The notes: generated by a model not told the origin, from the sequence alone. 64,000 nucleotides of DNA from an uncultured Bacteroidales bacterium (GCA_934667175.1 CAKULN010000005.1:1-64000), one strand, 5' to 3'; numbered from the stretch's first letter, positions 36,475 to 46,318 are shown. Made by a program: numbers and translations.

Positions 36475-37701
36475 ATGGCAGCGCACAATCACAAATTTCT
36501 TGAAGAAATGGATAATAGCCTGCTTGGAAAACGCAACGGAGCCATTGACATGCTGCGTGGAGTGACAATGTTTCTAATGGTCACGGTAAATGAATTCTGG
36601 ACTGTTCATAACGTGCCTCACTGGCTATGCCACACTGACACGTTTGAAGACGGTATGGGGCTGTCAGACATCGTGTTCCCAATGTTTTTGTTTGCCATGG
36701 GAATGTCGATCCCCTATGCTTTGGAACGCCGCTTCTCAAAAGGTCTTTCAGGAGAATCCACTATCGGACACATACTATCACGCACATTCGCTCTGATAGT
36801 CATGGGAGTGTTCACAATGAATGCCGGAGGCGACTTCGCCCCGCTTCTCGGTTATGGCAAGGCTGCCTTCTGGATTCTGATGATAACAGGCTTCTTTTTA
36901 GTCTGGAACAAGTATCCTGAAGAATTCAGGTACAAGAATGCTCTCCGCTGGTGCGGTGCGACTGTGCTATTGTTTCTGGCTGTGACTTTCCGCAGCGGCG
37001 ACGGCTGGTATATGCACGCCGGTTGGTGGGGAATCCTGGGTCTCATCGGATGGGCATACTTGTTCTGTGCGACCACCTACCTACTCTGCCGTAGAAAGAC
37101 ATGGATAATTCCGCTGCTATGGGCAGGCCTGATGACTCTGAATATACTTACTACGGGATTGCGTGATGGTTCACAGATCATCGAAGGCGACAACATCATC
37201 GCCAATTTCGCTGACGCCCTGCATTTGGGCAATGGCTCCTGCTCATTGATGGCAATGGGTGGCATGCTGCTCTCACTCTGTGATCTGCGTGCGCGCAAGA
37301 GTTCCGAAAGCAGGCAAATCCTATTTGGCTGTTGCACAGCCGCCGCGCTTTTCCTGTCCGGACTTCTTGCCCACCAATGGTGGATCACATCGAAAAACAT
37401 CGGCACCCTGCCATGGTGCCTCTACACCTCCGCACTGTCAGTGGCATTCTACACTCTGCTGAGGGTGCTGGAAAAACATGGACTGACACACTGGTTCGCA
37501 CCGTTCCGCCCTGCCGGCACCGCGACACTGTCTGTCTATATGATGCCTTACATCGGTCTTGCTCTTTGGGTTACCATCTCACCATCCACTCCGGAATGGC
37601 TGAGCGGAGGAATCGGTGTGCTGAAATGCGCCATCTATTCACTCGCATGCATCTGGCTCGCAGAACTCCTCGGCAAGATCAACATCCGGCTGAAGATATA
37701 G
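36475..37701 (+). CDS. DUF5009-type multi-spanning membrane acyltransferase-like protein
   Basis: About 408 residues from MAAHNHKFLEEMD; ATG 36508 (MDNSLLGKRNGAIDML) is also possible and has a purine-rich stretch before it. The protein has about ten hydrophobic segments. Landmarks are RNGAIDMLRGVTMFLMVTVNE in the first segment and GLSDIVFPMFLFAMGMSIPYA in the second. The arrangement resembles the heparan-alpha-glucosaminide N-acetyltransferase group, which moves acetyl groups across a membrane to sugars. Substrate is unknown. It is next to a GH18 gene, so a link to amino-sugar turnover is possible but only inferred. Confidence 0.78.
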   Translation: MAAHNHKFLEEMDNSLLGKRNGAIDMLRGVTMFLMVTVNEFWTVHNVPHWLCHTDTFEDGMGLSDIVFPMFLFAMGMSIPYALERRFSKGLSGESTIGHILSRTFALIVMGVFTMNAGGDFAPLLGYGKAAFWILMITGFFLVWNKYPEEFRYKNALRWCGATVLLFLAVTFRSGDGWYMHAGWWGILGLIGWAYLFCATTYLLCRRKTWIIPLLWAGLMTLNILTTGLRDGSQIIEGDNIIANFADALHLGNGSCSLMAMGGMLLSLCDLRARKSSESRQILFGCCTAAALFLSGLLAHQWWITSKNIGTLPWCLYTSALSVAFYTLLRVLEKHGLTHWFAPFRPAGTATLSVYMMPYIGLALWVTISPSTPEWLSGGIGVLKCAIYSLACIWLAELLGKINIRLKI

Positions 37702-37728
37702 CCTCTTTGATGTACATCTGCAAAGGCT
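37700..37728. terminator. possible bidirectional terminator between DUF5009 gene and rlmD
   Basis: AGCCTCTTTG (37700-37709) pairs with CAAAGGCT (37721-37728), with one bulged C. It lies in the short gap between convergent stops. No long T run follows on either strand, so the call is weak. Confidence 0.35.
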
Positions 37729-37731
37729 AAA

Positions 37732-39141
37732 CTAAAATTTCAATTTCAGTGCACAGACGTTCTCCACGTGTTGGGTATGTGGGAACATGTCAACGGGCTG
37801 GACGGCGGTGATCTCGTACTTCTCGGCGAAAAGAGCCAGATCACGGGCCTGGGAGGCCGGGTTGCAGCTGACATAGACCATACGGGCAGGGGAGGCCTCA
37901 AGGATGACCTTCGCCACATCCGGATGAATGCCGGCTCTTGGCGGATCCAGAATGATAACGTCAGGTTGACCGTGCCTCTTGATGAAATCTCGGCTCAGGA
38001 CATCCTTCATGTCCCCGGCGAAGAACTCGCAATTAGTGATGCTGTTCGCGGCAGCGTTCACCTTCGCGTCCTCGATAGCCTCAGGGACATATTCAATGCC
38101 GATCACTTTGGCCGCCTTACCGGAGACGAACTGAGCAATTGTGCCGGTGCCGGTGTAGAGGTCATAGACAACCTCATTGCCGGTCAGCTCAGCGAAATCC
38201 CTTGCGACTGAGTAAAGCTTGTACGCCTGTTCGGAATTAGTCTGGTAGAACGACTTCGGACCAATTCGGAAAGTCAGTCCCTCCATGGTCTCACGAATAG
38301 TCGGCTCACCTTTGTATAGAATGCACTCCTGATCGCCTATCGAATCATTCAACTTATTGTTAATAATGTAGTAAAGCGAAGTGATTTGAGGAAACGCTTC
38401 AGTGATGGCATCCAGCATTTTCTCCCTATCCTCACGGTTCTCGTAGAAGAAACACATGATCACCATCAGATCACCTGTGTCGGTGGTGCGGATGAACATA
38501 TTCCTGACATACCCCACGTTCTGGCGGATGTCAAAGAAGTCCAGATCGTTATCAACAGCATATTTCTTTATGAAAAGCCTGATGTCGTTTGACGGGTCTT
38601 TTTGCAGGTAGCAACGCTTGATGTCCAGCACCTTGTCGAAGAACTTGCCAACGTGGAATCCAAGTCCCATGCGGTCATTCTCCGGTACGTTTTCGATGTC
38701 CTCGTCCTTCAGTAGCCACCTCTTTGAAGAGAATGTAAACTCCAATTTGTTACGATAGTACTGAATCTTGTCAGACGGGATTGTCGGACGGATCTCCGGC
38801 ACGTTCAGATGGCCGATACGGACCAGCTGGTCGTAAACCTGCTGACGCTTGGCCTCAAGCTGCATCGGATAGGGGAGAGGCTGCCATTTGCATCCTCCAC
38901 AGACTCCAAAATGCTCGCAGAATGGCTCAAGACGATCCTTTGAAGGTGTGACAATCCTCTCTATGAATCCCTCATAGTAATTCTTGCTCTTCTTTGTGAC
39001 ACGGATGTCAACAACATCACCAGGAACAGCAAACGGCACGAAGACCACAACTCCGTTCCAATGCGTAAGAGCCTTGCCCTCGGCGGCACAAGCCTCTATA
39101 GTAATGTTCTCCAGCAGGAGATCAACTCTTTTTCTTCCCAT
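37732..39141 (-). CDS. rlmD: 23S rRNA (uracil-C5)-methyltransferase, RlmD/RumA type
   Basis: Adds a methyl to C5 of a uracil in 23S rRNA (position 1939 in E. coli). The 469-residue protein begins with a TRAM domain (about 5-65), followed by an iron-sulfur motif CEHFGVCGGCKW (three Cys) plus a later Cys. The SAM-binding Rossmann domain has VYDLYTGTGTIAQFV, ILDPPRAGIHPDV and the catalytic-Cys motif VYVSCNPASQARDL. A motif for RlmC or TrmA instead cannot be excluded. It lies 33 nt behind the Na/Pi transporter and probably shares its transcript. Confidence 0.9.
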   Translation of the reverse strand: MGRKRVDLLLENITIEACAAEGKALTHWNGVVVFVPFAVPGDVVDIRVTKKSKNYYEGFIERIVTPSKDRLEPFCEHFGVCGGCKWQPLPYPMQLEAKRQQVYDQLVRIGHLNVPEIRPTIPSDKIQYYRNKLEFTFSSKRWLLKDEDIENVPENDRMGLGFHVGKFFDKVLDIKRCYLQKDPSNDIRLFIKKYAVDNDLDFFDIRQNVGYVRNMFIRTTDTGDLMVIMCFFYENREDREKMLDAITEAFPQITSLYYIINNKLNDSIGDQECILYKGEPTIRETMEGLTFRIGPKSFYQTNSEQAYKLYSVARDFAELTGNEVVYDLYTGTGTIAQFVSGKAAKVIGIEYVPEAIEDAKVNAAANSITNCEFFAGDMKDVLSRDFIKRHGQPDVIILDPPRAGIHPDVAKVILEASPARMVYVSCNPASQARDLALFAEKYEITAVQPVDMFPHTQHVENVCALKLKF

Positions 39142-39174
39142 AAATATTCTTACTCAGCCATTAACGGCATCATA

Positions 39175-40860
39175 TTAATTGTCAAACTCATGGAACAGAG
39201 ACTGGGAGATGTTGATCATGAAATCCCCCATGGCCTCAAGCTCCGCCAACATGTCAAGGTAATAGTTGATTGACAGGAACTTGTCGCCTCCTTTCTCTAT
39301 CTGAAGAATGCCCTCGTCACGAAGCGTGTCACGAGTCTCATTAATGACTTCCTCTGCCTTGTAGGCGTTGCTGATGTCCAATAGCTTGCCGTCAGCGGCT
39401 GACTTCATGTTTGTGACCATCACAGAAAAGGCTTGGTTGACCTTGCCAATCAACAAGTTAAGTTTGCTGATGGTCTCATCGTCAAAATCGAGTTTATGGA
39501 CATGCAGACGGTTCAGAAGGCGGCTGATGTTCTCACAACTGTCGCCCAAGCTTTCCAATTCGCTGATCACTCGATAGATAACCTTAACCTCACGAGCCTC
39601 GTGATCGTTCATAGACTCCGATGTAAGACTATTCAGGAAAGCAGCGATCTCATATTCAAACCTATCAGTCACTTCCTCGCACTTCACGAGTTTCTGTCTG
39701 TATTCCTCAAACTTATCAAGATCTTTCTCGTTCAGAGCAAGTTTGACATTCTGAAAACCGTCTTGCGCCGTAGTGGCGAAATTCACAGCCTCCTTGTATG
39801 CCTGCTCAATCGAGATGGAAGGAGTTCCGAAAAGACGGCCTTTTCCTATGAATTTCAGATGGAAATCACCCTTTTCCGGGTCCGGCTCTTTGATCCACAT
39901 AGTCAACAGATTAGCAAACGGCTTACGGAACCAAACCAGAACCAATGTCGAAATCGTATTAAATAAGGTATGGACGCTAGCAATGCCAAAAACAGCGGTC
40001 ATCTGTGAATCAAGTCCGAACAAAGACACAAGCCCAAGATTGATCTTGATGAATATGTTAAAGAAGATCAACACAAAGACAGCCCCAGCCACATTAAAGA
40101 CAGTGTGGGCGAGTGCGGCTCTGCGGGCTTGAACCCCGGCACCGCTTGCAGCGATATTGGCCCCGATCGTGGTACCGATGTTCTCTCCAAGGACCATCGC
40201 GGCGGCCATCGGAAACGGCAGCCAGCCGAGATAGGCTAGAACCATAGTCAGCACAACAGTGACACTGGATGACTGAAGGAGGAAAGTAATGACAACACCG
40301 ATAAGCATGAATATCAGCACAGAACCAACTCCATGCGATGCTAGTCCAGAGATGTAGGCAGCAACTTGCGGAACGGTGTCAATCGCTGGTATTGAAGACT
40401 TTATGTAGATCAATCCTACGAAAACCAATGACAGTCCCAAAACGGCCTGACCTATGTTCTTAACCAGTGATTTCTTCAGAAGCGTCATCACAAAGCCGGC
40501 TCCGAGCAGCACAAACGCAAGAACAGTCACGTCAAGCCAAAACCCTGTAGCCGCTATTATCCAAGCAGTTATGGTCGTGCCAATATTAGCTCCCATAATC
40601 ACACAGATGCCTTGCTTCAGTGATAGGGTAGCGACACTCACAAGACTGGCCACCAAGATTGTCGTGGCGCTTGAAGACTGGACAACAGCCGTGATTCCGG
40701 CTCCGGAAAGAATCTGTTTGAACGGAGTTCCTGATGTCATCCATTTCTCGAAACGCCTGAGCCGGTCTCCGCAGGCTTTCTGAATCCCTGAACTAAGCAT
40801 CTCAAGTCCGAAGACAAAGAGCGCCAGAGCACCAAGAAGAGTCAGTAATTGTAATATCAT
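39175..40860 (-). CDS. Na+/phosphate cotransporter with C-terminal PhoU-like domain
   Basis: Sodium-coupled phosphate uptake or export, NptA/PNaS family. 561 residues. Two inverted membrane repeats each carry the QSSS signature: AVVQSSSATTILVASLV in the first and FLLQSSSVTVVLTMVLA in the second, each followed by GxNIGTT (GANIGTTITAW, GENIGTTIGAN). The last about 230 residues are soluble, helical and PhoU-like. No Pho-box can be claimed. It is upstream of rlmD in the same direction. Confidence 0.92.
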   Translation of the reverse strand: MILQLLTLLGALALFVFGLEMLSSGIQKACGDRLRRFEKWMTSGTPFKQILSGAGITAVVQSSSATTILVASLVSVATLSLKQGICVIMGANIGTTITAWIIAATGFWLDVTVLAFVLLGAGFVMTLLKKSLVKNIGQAVLGLSLVFVGLIYIKSSIPAIDTVPQVAAYISGLASHGVGSVLIFMLIGVVITFLLQSSSVTVVLTMVLAYLGWLPFPMAAAMVLGENIGTTIGANIAASGAGVQARRAALAHTVFNVAGAVFVLIFFNIFIKINLGLVSLFGLDSQMTAVFGIASVHTLFNTISTLVLVWFRKPFANLLTMWIKEPDPEKGDFHLKFIGKGRLFGTPSISIEQAYKEAVNFATTAQDGFQNVKLALNEKDLDKFEEYRQKLVKCEEVTDRFEYEIAAFLNSLTSESMNDHEAREVKVIYRVISELESLGDSCENISRLLNRLHVHKLDFDDETISKLNLLIGKVNQAFSVMVTNMKSAADGKLLDISNAYKAEEVINETRDTLRDEGILQIEKGGDKFLSINYYLDMLAELEAMGDFMINISQSLFHEFDN

Positions 40861-40932
40861 ATCAAAGGGTAGTGTTTATCTAATAGCCAACTTAACATAA
40901 TCCAAATTGTGTAACAAAAGCGGACGAGTGCG

Positions 40933-42102
40933 TTATACAAGCAAAGTTATTGATTCTGAGTCGAATTTAGCTGGTGTGAATCCTTGCTTGAACGTTACTC
41001 CGTCACCGAGAATCTCAAATCCGGCAGCCGTTGCCATCTCGTTGAGCAATCGGACGCTGGCTGCGGCCCATGTGAACGACCCGAACGCGAAGAATCTTCT
41101 GTTCTTGACAAGCCGGTCGCAGATCGCTTCCATCAACTGACGGACAGGTGGCAAAATTCCATTATTATAGGTCGGCGAGCCGAGAATCACCGTGTCATAC
41201 TTGAACACATCGCGAAGTGCGAATGAGTAACTTTCCTCGTTGAGGTTGTGAAGCGTGAACGGAATCCCACGCTTTTCCAAGGACGAAGCCAAAGCAAGCG
41301 CGGCTTTCTCGGTGTTGCCGTACATCGAGCCGTAAGCAAGACAAACCCCGTGTTCAAGAGGCTCATAACGGCTGAATTTGTCGTACAACGAGACGACCTC
41401 TGGTATATGCTTCTCCCAAACAGGACCGTGCGTGCTGCAAATCCGGCATAGCTCCAAACCGGCAAGTTTCTTCAGAGCGGCCTGGACCGGTGCGGCATAT
41501 TTCCCGACAATGTTCGAGTAATACCTTGTCATCTCGTCTTGATATTCATTGAATATGTTTGACTGCGAATCGATTACGCTTTTGGGGAACATCTTGAACG
41601 TGCCGAACGCGTCTCCGGAGAACAAGGTTTTCTCCTCAGGGCACCAAGTCACCATTGTCTCCGGCCAATGAACCATCGGAACCATGAAAAACTGGAGGCT
41701 TGCACTTCCCAACGAGAGAGTCTCCCCTTCCTTTATCACCTTGATGTTGTCGGTCAGACCTTGGTAGCCTTCGATCATTGGTACCGACTTGGCGTTTGTG
41801 ACTATCGTGCAATCAGGATATTCCTTTCTTATCACGCTTTGGAGGGCGCTGTGGTCAGGCTCCATGTGATTGACAACGAGATAGTCTATCTTCCTGTCCC
41901 CTATCTCGGCCTTGATGTTCGCGAGAAACTCGTCCTTGAACGCCACGGCTGCCGTGTCGATCAAGGCAATCTTCTCATCCACAACCAAATAGGAATTATA
42001 GCTGACACCAAAAGGAAGCGGCCACTGCCGCTCGAAGAGTTTGGTCTGCAGGTCATTCACGCCCACAAAACGGATTCTTTCAGATAGTCTCATCGTGTTC
42101 AA
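40933..42102 (-). CDS. flavodiiron protein (FprA/ROO family)
   Basis: Reduces O2 or NO to protect anaerobic metabolism. 389 residues: the metallo-beta-lactamase domain with iron ligands H79, E81, D83, H84 in NHMEPDHSAL, further His in the FMVPMVHWPETM and STHGPVW motifs, and a C-terminal flavodoxin domain with FMN loop AYGSMYGNTEKAA. No rubredoxin domain is fused. The usual DHSG here reads DHSA. It suits an anaerobe that meets occasional oxygen. It is divergent from rarA, with facing promoters. Confidence 0.93.
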   Translation of the reverse strand: MNTMRLSERIRFVGVNDLQTKLFERQWPLPFGVSYNSYLVVDEKIALIDTAAVAFKDEFLANIKAEIGDRKIDYLVVNHMEPDHSALQSVIRKEYPDCTIVTNAKSVPMIEGYQGLTDNIKVIKEGETLSLGSASLQFFMVPMVHWPETMVTWCPEEKTLFSGDAFGTFKMFPKSVIDSQSNIFNEYQDEMTRYYSNIVGKYAAPVQAALKKLAGLELCRICSTHGPVWEKHIPEVVSLYDKFSRYEPLEHGVCLAYGSMYGNTEKAALALASSLEKRGIPFTLHNLNEESYSFALRDVFKYDTVILGSPTYNNGILPPVRQLMEAICDRLVKNRRFFAFGSFTWAAASVRLLNEMATAAGFEILGDGVTFKQGFTPAKFDSESITLLV

Positions 42103-42148
42103 ATAAGTTCTGTTCTGACGTCGGCAACACTGACCGACAAGTAACTTA

Positions 42149-42156
42149 CAAATTTA
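42149..42156 (-). promoter_or_regulatory. -7 box for the flavodiiron gene
   Basis: TAAATTTG on the minus strand, 47 nt before the ATG at 42102. Confidence 0.55.
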
Positions 42157-42178
42157 CGAAACTTATTCCGCTTTTTCT

Positions 42179-42186
42179 TAAATTTG
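42179..42186 (+). promoter_or_regulatory. -7 box for rarA
   Basis: TAAATTTG, 104 nt before the rarA ATG. The predicted leader carries an imperfect hairpin at 42194-42231 (GTTAGGCTT and AAGCCTCGCTAAC) and then an AT-rich stretch. Confidence 0.5.
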
Positions 42187-42289
42187 CGTTCGGTTAGGCT
42201 TAAAAATAGCGGCAAAGCCTCGCTAACACAAATGTTACCATAATAAACATTATTGTTTTTAATATTAATAGAATGTTATTTAGCTAAAT

Positions 42290-43612
42290 ATGTCTGATAC
42301 TTACCAAAGAACTGGGCAAAGTGCTATGCTCCCCCCACTTCCGGAGAGAATGCGACCTAAAAAGTTGTCTGAATATGTCGGCCAAAGGCATCTGGTAGGC
42401 GAAGGATGCATCCTGAGGAAGATGATTGAGAACGGGAATCTTTCCTCGTTCATCCTTTGGGGGCCTCCCGGAGTCGGGAAAACCACATTGGCAGGGATAA
42501 TCGCACAGACTTTGGCGCGAGACTTCTACACCCTGTCTGCGGTCAGTGCCGGAGTGAAGGATGTCCGAGATGTGATTGAGAAGGCCAAGAGCGCGTCCGT
42601 GTTCTCCAACGGTGCCGCCCCGATCCTGTTCATTGATGAGATTCACCGCTTCAACAAGGCACAGCAGGATGCTCTTCTCGGAGCTGTGGAAAACGGCACG
42701 ATAGTCTTGATCGGTGCCACGACCGAGAATCCATCGTTCGAGGTGATCACACCGCTCTTGTCAAGATGTCAAGTCTTCGTCCTTAAATCTCTGGAAGCCA
42801 ATGACCTCCAGACTTTGCTTGACAGGGCTCTGAAAGAAGATATTCTTCTGAAGGAGAAGGACATCGAGGTGAAGGAAAACGAGGCTTTGTTCCGTTACAG
42901 CGGAGGTGACGGCAGAAAACTGCTTAACGTGCTCGAAATCGTTGTCGATTCTTTCTCCGGGAAAGAATCCCACATCGTCATTGACAACGAGACCGTCACG
43001 GCTTGCATTCAGGAGAATCTTGCGATTTACGACAAGGATGGAGAGATGCACTACGACATCATCTCGGCCTTCATCAAATCCATCCGAGGGTCCGACCCTA
43101 ACGCAGCAGTCTATTATCTGGCCAGAATGCTTGACGGAGGCGAGGATCCTTTGTTCATAGCGCGGAGGCTCTGCATCTCGGCTGCCGAGGATGTCGGACT
43201 TGCCAATCCGAACGCCTTGCTGCTGGCGAACTCATGCTTCCAGATTGTCCACCAAATAGGCATGCCAGAGGCAAGAATCCCGCTTTCCGAGGCGACAATC
43301 TATCTTGCAAGCTCTCCTAAAAGTAATGCCGCTTATCTTGCGATAAACAAAGCCATTGAAACCGCACATTCAGACAATCGCGCGCCCGTTCCTCTGTACC
43401 TGAGAAACGCTCCCACGAAGCTGATGGAAGAACTGGGTTACGCCGACGGCTACAAATATGCCCACGACTATCCCGGACATTTCACCGATCTGGAGTTCAT
43501 GCCAGCGGGAATGGAAGGAACAGTATTCTATGAACCGGCGCCAAACCCACAAGAGGACAGGCTGAAAGCCTATCTTGAGGCATGCTGGCCCAAGTACTAC
43601 TCAAAAAAGTAA
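42290..43612 (+). CDS. rarA: replication-associated recombination protein A (MgsA/RarA AAA+ ATPase)
   Basis: Clamp-loader-like ATPase acting at stalled replication forks. 440 residues: Walker A GPPGVGKT (58-65), Walker [12 protein letters not shown], sensor 1 [11 protein letters not shown], sensor 2 [14 protein letters not shown]. The C-terminal tetramerisation domain begins at [20 protein letters not shown]. All motifs are intact. A stretch of AT-rich sequence precedes it. Confidence 0.95.
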   Translation: MSDTYQRTGQSAMLPPLPERMRPKKLSEYVGQRHLVGEGCILRKMIENGNLSSFILWGPPGVGKTTLAGIIAQTLARDFYTLSAVSAGVKDVRDVIEKAKSASVFSNGAAPILFIDEIHRFNKAQQDALLGAVENGTIVLIGATTENPSFEVITPLLSRCQVFVLKSLEANDLQTLLDRALKEDILLKEKDIEVKENEALFRYSGGDGRKLLNVLEIVVDSFSGKESHIVIDNETVTACIQENLAIYDKDGEMHYDIISAFIKSIRGSDPNAAVYYLARMLDGGEDPLFIARRLCISAAEDVGLANPNALLLANSCFQIVHQIGMPEARIPLSEATIYLASSPKSNAAYLAINKAIETAHSDNRAPVPLYLRNAPTKLMEELGYADGYKYAHDYPGHFTDLEFMPAGMEGTVFYEPAPNPQEDRLKAYLEACWPKYYSKK

Positions 43613-43633
43613 TATAGTTTACTAATTTTTCAT

Positions 43634-43641
43634 TAAATTTG
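43634..43641 (+). promoter_or_regulatory. -7 box for the antiporter gene
   Basis: TAAATTTG lies 22 nt after the rarA stop and 21 nt before the antiporter ATG. It gives the antiporter and probably the cysteate synthase their own promoter. Confidence 0.55.
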
Positions 43642-43662
43642 TGACTCAAAATATAGCAAATA

Positions 43663-44649
43663 ATGATAACAGAGATCCTTATCCTGATTGCCGGGCTTGC
43701 ACTGGTCGTTCTTGGGGCCGATTGGCTTGTTGACGGATCATCCACAATCGCCAGAAAGGCCGGACTTAGTGAGTTCGTGATCGGACTGACCATTGTCGGG
43801 ATAGGCACATCTTCTCCCGAACTGGTTGTGAGCCTTACCGGTGCATTGAAAGGCAATGCAGACATCGCTGTGGGCAACATAGTAGGCTCGAACATATTCA
43901 ATGTTCTCTTTATCTTGGGATTCACGGCATTGATCCGACCTATAGCGATGACCCGGAACAATGTGAAAGTTGACATACCTCTCAACATTTTGGTAACAGT
44001 GCTTCTGATAGCCTTCGGGATGCATCATTCCTTGTTCGGTATAGGTGAGCAAGACATTTTGTCAAAAACCGAAGGATTTGTATTTCTGGCACTTTTTGCC
44101 GCATATATGTATTGGTCCTTCAAGTCAGGAAAGGTAGACGGTGAAGAACAGCCCGCAGAACCGGAAAAAAGGAAGACATGGATTGCGGTGTTAATGATAG
44201 TCGGAGGTCTTGCGGCACTGATTTTCGGTGGCGACAAATTTGTGGACAGCGCCACACAGATTGCCAAGATGCTTGGTATCAGCGACAAATTCATAGCCGT
44301 CACGATTCTTGCCGGCGGCACGTCATTGCCCGAATTGGTCACATGCGTTGTGGCTGCGGCAAAGAAAAAAGGGCAGTTGGCACTCGGAAACATCCTTGGC
44401 TCCAACATCAGCAACATTCTGATGATCCTTGGCATTTCCGCCGTCGCCTACAGACCGCTGCCAGGGGCTCCTTCAGGCCTTTCATTCAGTGGCATGTCAT
44501 ACATGGACCTCGGCATTCTGCTCCTTGGCGCCATCTTAATTTGGATCAGCGCCTTCACCGGAAAGGGCCGAAAACTGGACAGGGTCGAAGGTTTCGCTTT
44601 CCTCGCATTCTACTCATATTACGTCTTCTGGCTGCTTAAAAACATGTAA
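43663..44649 (+). CDS. calcium/sodium antiporter (CaCA superfamily, YrbG-like)
   Basis: Inner-membrane Na+/Ca2+ exchanger of 328 residues. Two inverted halves each have the alpha-repeat signature: GIGTSSPELVVSL with GNIVGSNIFNVLF in the first, and AGGTSLPELVTCV with GNILGSNISNILM in the second. A short hydrophilic loop (EEQPAEPEKRK) joins the halves. About ten hydrophobic segments are visible. It is followed after 26 nt by the cysteate synthase gene in the same direction. Confidence 0.93.
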   Translation: MITEILILIAGLALVVLGADWLVDGSSTIARKAGLSEFVIGLTIVGIGTSSPELVVSLTGALKGNADIAVGNIVGSNIFNVLFILGFTALIRPIAMTRNNVKVDIPLNILVTVLLIAFGMHHSLFGIGEQDILSKTEGFVFLALFAAYMYWSFKSGKVDGEEQPAEPEKRKTWIAVLMIVGGLAALIFGGDKFVDSATQIAKMLGISDKFIAVTILAGGTSLPELVTCVVAAAKKKGQLALGNILGSNISNILMILGISAVAYRPLPGAPSGLSFSGMSYMDLGILLLGAILIWISAFTGKGRKLDRVEGFAFLAFYSYYVFWLLKNM

Positions 44650-44675
44650 ATGAATATATTAAAAGAACAATCAAT

Positions 44676-45959
44676 ATGAAATTCAAACCAACAAACTATC
44701 AGTTGATGAATGTCGGCACCGGAAGAATATTCCAGGATGCCGGTTGGTCATTGGCTGACCAGGAGGCTTCCGCGCCGTCATTGGTAAGAGCCGTGTACGA
44801 GAATGAGAAGTTCACTCCCCGTGATGATCTCAAAGGGCTTTACAGATACGCAGAATGGCTTCCGATCAACAGGACTCTGAAGAACTCACACGCACCTGTG
44901 ACCTACAAGAGCAAGGGGCTCGCCGAGCTTCTCGGAATGGAGAACCTGTACATAACCTTGTCAGGATACGTTCCTAAGCATGGCGCGAAGATGGAGACAT
45001 GCTCATTCAAGGAGACTGAGGCGTTCTCTGTCTGCGCAAGGTTGCCTAAGAATGACAAGCACATCCTTGTGGTTCAGTCCGCCGGCAACACGGCCAGGGC
45101 ATTCGCACGAGTATGCTCTGACAACGACATTCCGATTGTCATCTGCATACCTAACGACAACATCAGCGACCTGTGGTTCCTCAAGAAACTGAAATCTTGC
45201 GTCAAGGTGATCGCGACGCCTAATGGAACGGATTACTACGATGCCATAGCCCTTGGAGAAAAACTCTGCAAGGATTCCCGTTATCTGGCCGAGGGCGGTG
45301 CGAAGAACGTTGCTAGAAGAGACGGCATGGGCACCACGCTTTTGAGTGCTGTGGAGGCGATCGGAAGAATTCCTGACGCTTATTTCCAGGCTGTTGGCAG
45401 CGGAACCGGTGCGATCGCCGCATGGGAGAACGCATGCAGGCTTGCCAAGGACGGTCGTTTCGGTGAGAACAAGATGAGGGTTTATTGTGCGCAGAACGCC
45501 CCGTTCACCCTTATGTACGATTCATGGAAAGCCGGTTCGAGAGATCTCGTGCCGATCACTCCGGAAGAGTCCAGAAAGAGCGCGGAGGTGATCCTCGCAA
45601 AGGTTCTTTCCAACAGAAAACCGCCATACAGCCTTGCCGGAGGCCTGTTCGACACTCTCAAGGAATCCAACGGTGACTTCTTCAAGGTAACAAACGATGA
45701 CATCGTCTATTGGATGCTCCAGTTTTTCAACAAAGAAGGGTACGACATATTCCCTGCCGCCGCTTCCGCTGTGGCCGCTTTGAAGAAGGCTCTTGATGAG
45801 GGTACAGTCAAGAAGGATGAGACCGTGATGTTGAATATCACGGGGGCCGGAATGCTTAACGCCACAAGCAAGGGCTTCGAGTTGAAAAAGCCAGACCTTA
45901 TACTCAGCACCGAACTCTCCGCTGAGGAAGTCATCGCCAGCGTGGATCGGCTGTTTTAG
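44676..45959 (+). CDS. cysteate synthase (threonine-synthase-fold PLP enzyme)
   Basis: Makes L-cysteate from O-phosphoserine and sulfite. It resembles archaeal cysteate synthase closely along its length: WLPINRTLKN, PVTYKSKGLAELL, ETCSFKETEAF with PLP Lys K112, QSAGNTARAFARV, GGAKNVARRDGMG, FQAVGSGTGAIAAWE and NRKPPYSLAGG. It has 427 residues. The N-terminal Cys-pair ribbon of archaeal enzymes is not visible. Archaea use cysteate for coenzyme M; in Bacteroidota such enzymes feed sulfonolipid (capnine) synthesis, so this strain probably makes sulfonolipids. The acyl-condensing and reducing steps are not in the window. Threonine synthase is the main alternative call, but the ThrC N-terminal domain is absent. 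Confidence 0.85.
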   Translation: MKFKPTNYQLMNVGTGRIFQDAGWSLADQEASAPSLVRAVYENEKFTPRDDLKGLYRYAEWLPINRTLKNSHAPVTYKSKGLAELLGMENLYITLSGYVPKHGAKMETCSFKETEAFSVCARLPKNDKHILVVQSAGNTARAFARVCSDNDIPIVICIPNDNISDLWFLKKLKSCVKVIATPNGTDYYDAIALGEKLCKDSRYLAEGGAKNVARRDGMGTTLLSAVEAIGRIPDAYFQAVGSGTGAIAAWENACRLAKDGRFGENKMRVYCAQNAPFTLMYDSWKAGSRDLVPITPEESRKSAEVILAKVLSNRKPPYSLAGGLFDTLKESNGDFFKVTNDDIVYWMLQFFNKEGYDIFPAAASAVAALKKALDEGTVKKDETVMLNITGAGMLNATSKGFELKKPDLILSTELSAEEVIASVDRLF

Positions 45960-45993
45960 TTTGTGACAGATTCTAGCTTCGTTTGAGACAGCA

Positions 45994-46045
45994 AAAAACT
46001 GAATTTCAAATTTTACACGTTACCAAAATTTGAAATTCAGTTTTT
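45994..46045. terminator. 21-bp perfect hairpin, bidirectional terminator
   Basis: The 21-nt arms at 45994-46014 and 46025-46045 are perfectly complementary, with A/T tracts at the outer ends and the 10-nt loop ACACGTTACC. Read on either strand it ends in a T run. It lies 34 nt after the cysteate synthase stop. The loop and inner stem recur at 46319-46344, so it is also part of a repeat family. Confidence 0.75.
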
Positions 46046-46089
46046 CTGCTGCTTTATGAGGTCTAAGGATTATATCATCATACCGCTTC

Positions 46090-46114
46090 GGTCGCTTCGA
46101 CAAGCTCAGCGACC
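46090..46114. repeat. REP-like palindrome
   Basis: Arms GGTCGCT and AGCGACC around TCGACAAGCTC. Same orientation as the copy at 46152-46182. Confidence 0.85.
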
Positions 46115-46151
46115 AGTGTACACAACAATCGGAACCCCATAATGCTAATAT

Positions 46152-46182
46152 CGCGGTCACTTCGACAGGCTCAGTGACCGCG
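46152..46182. repeat. REP-like palindrome with extended arms
   Basis: Arms extended to CGCGGTCACT and AGTGACCGCG, the longest perfect stem of the family in this window. Confidence 0.85.
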
Positions 46183-46318
46183 AATTCACACAAAAGGTAT
46201 GCTAACAAAAATGTTTACATAAATAACACAATTGTTTTAATAACAACATAATAATAAAATAAATCAACGGGCTGAATTATGAGCGAAATATATACAGCGT
46301 TCAGAAAATAAACATTTC

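Noticed and set aside
44676..45959. Threonine synthase call
   Set aside because: The motifs match cysteate synthase along the length, and the classical ThrC N-terminal domain is absent.
46279..46311. 10-codon ORF in the repeat-rich gap (MSEIYTAFRK)
   Set aside because: Too short, no promoter or conservation evidence, and it sits between mobile-looking repeats.
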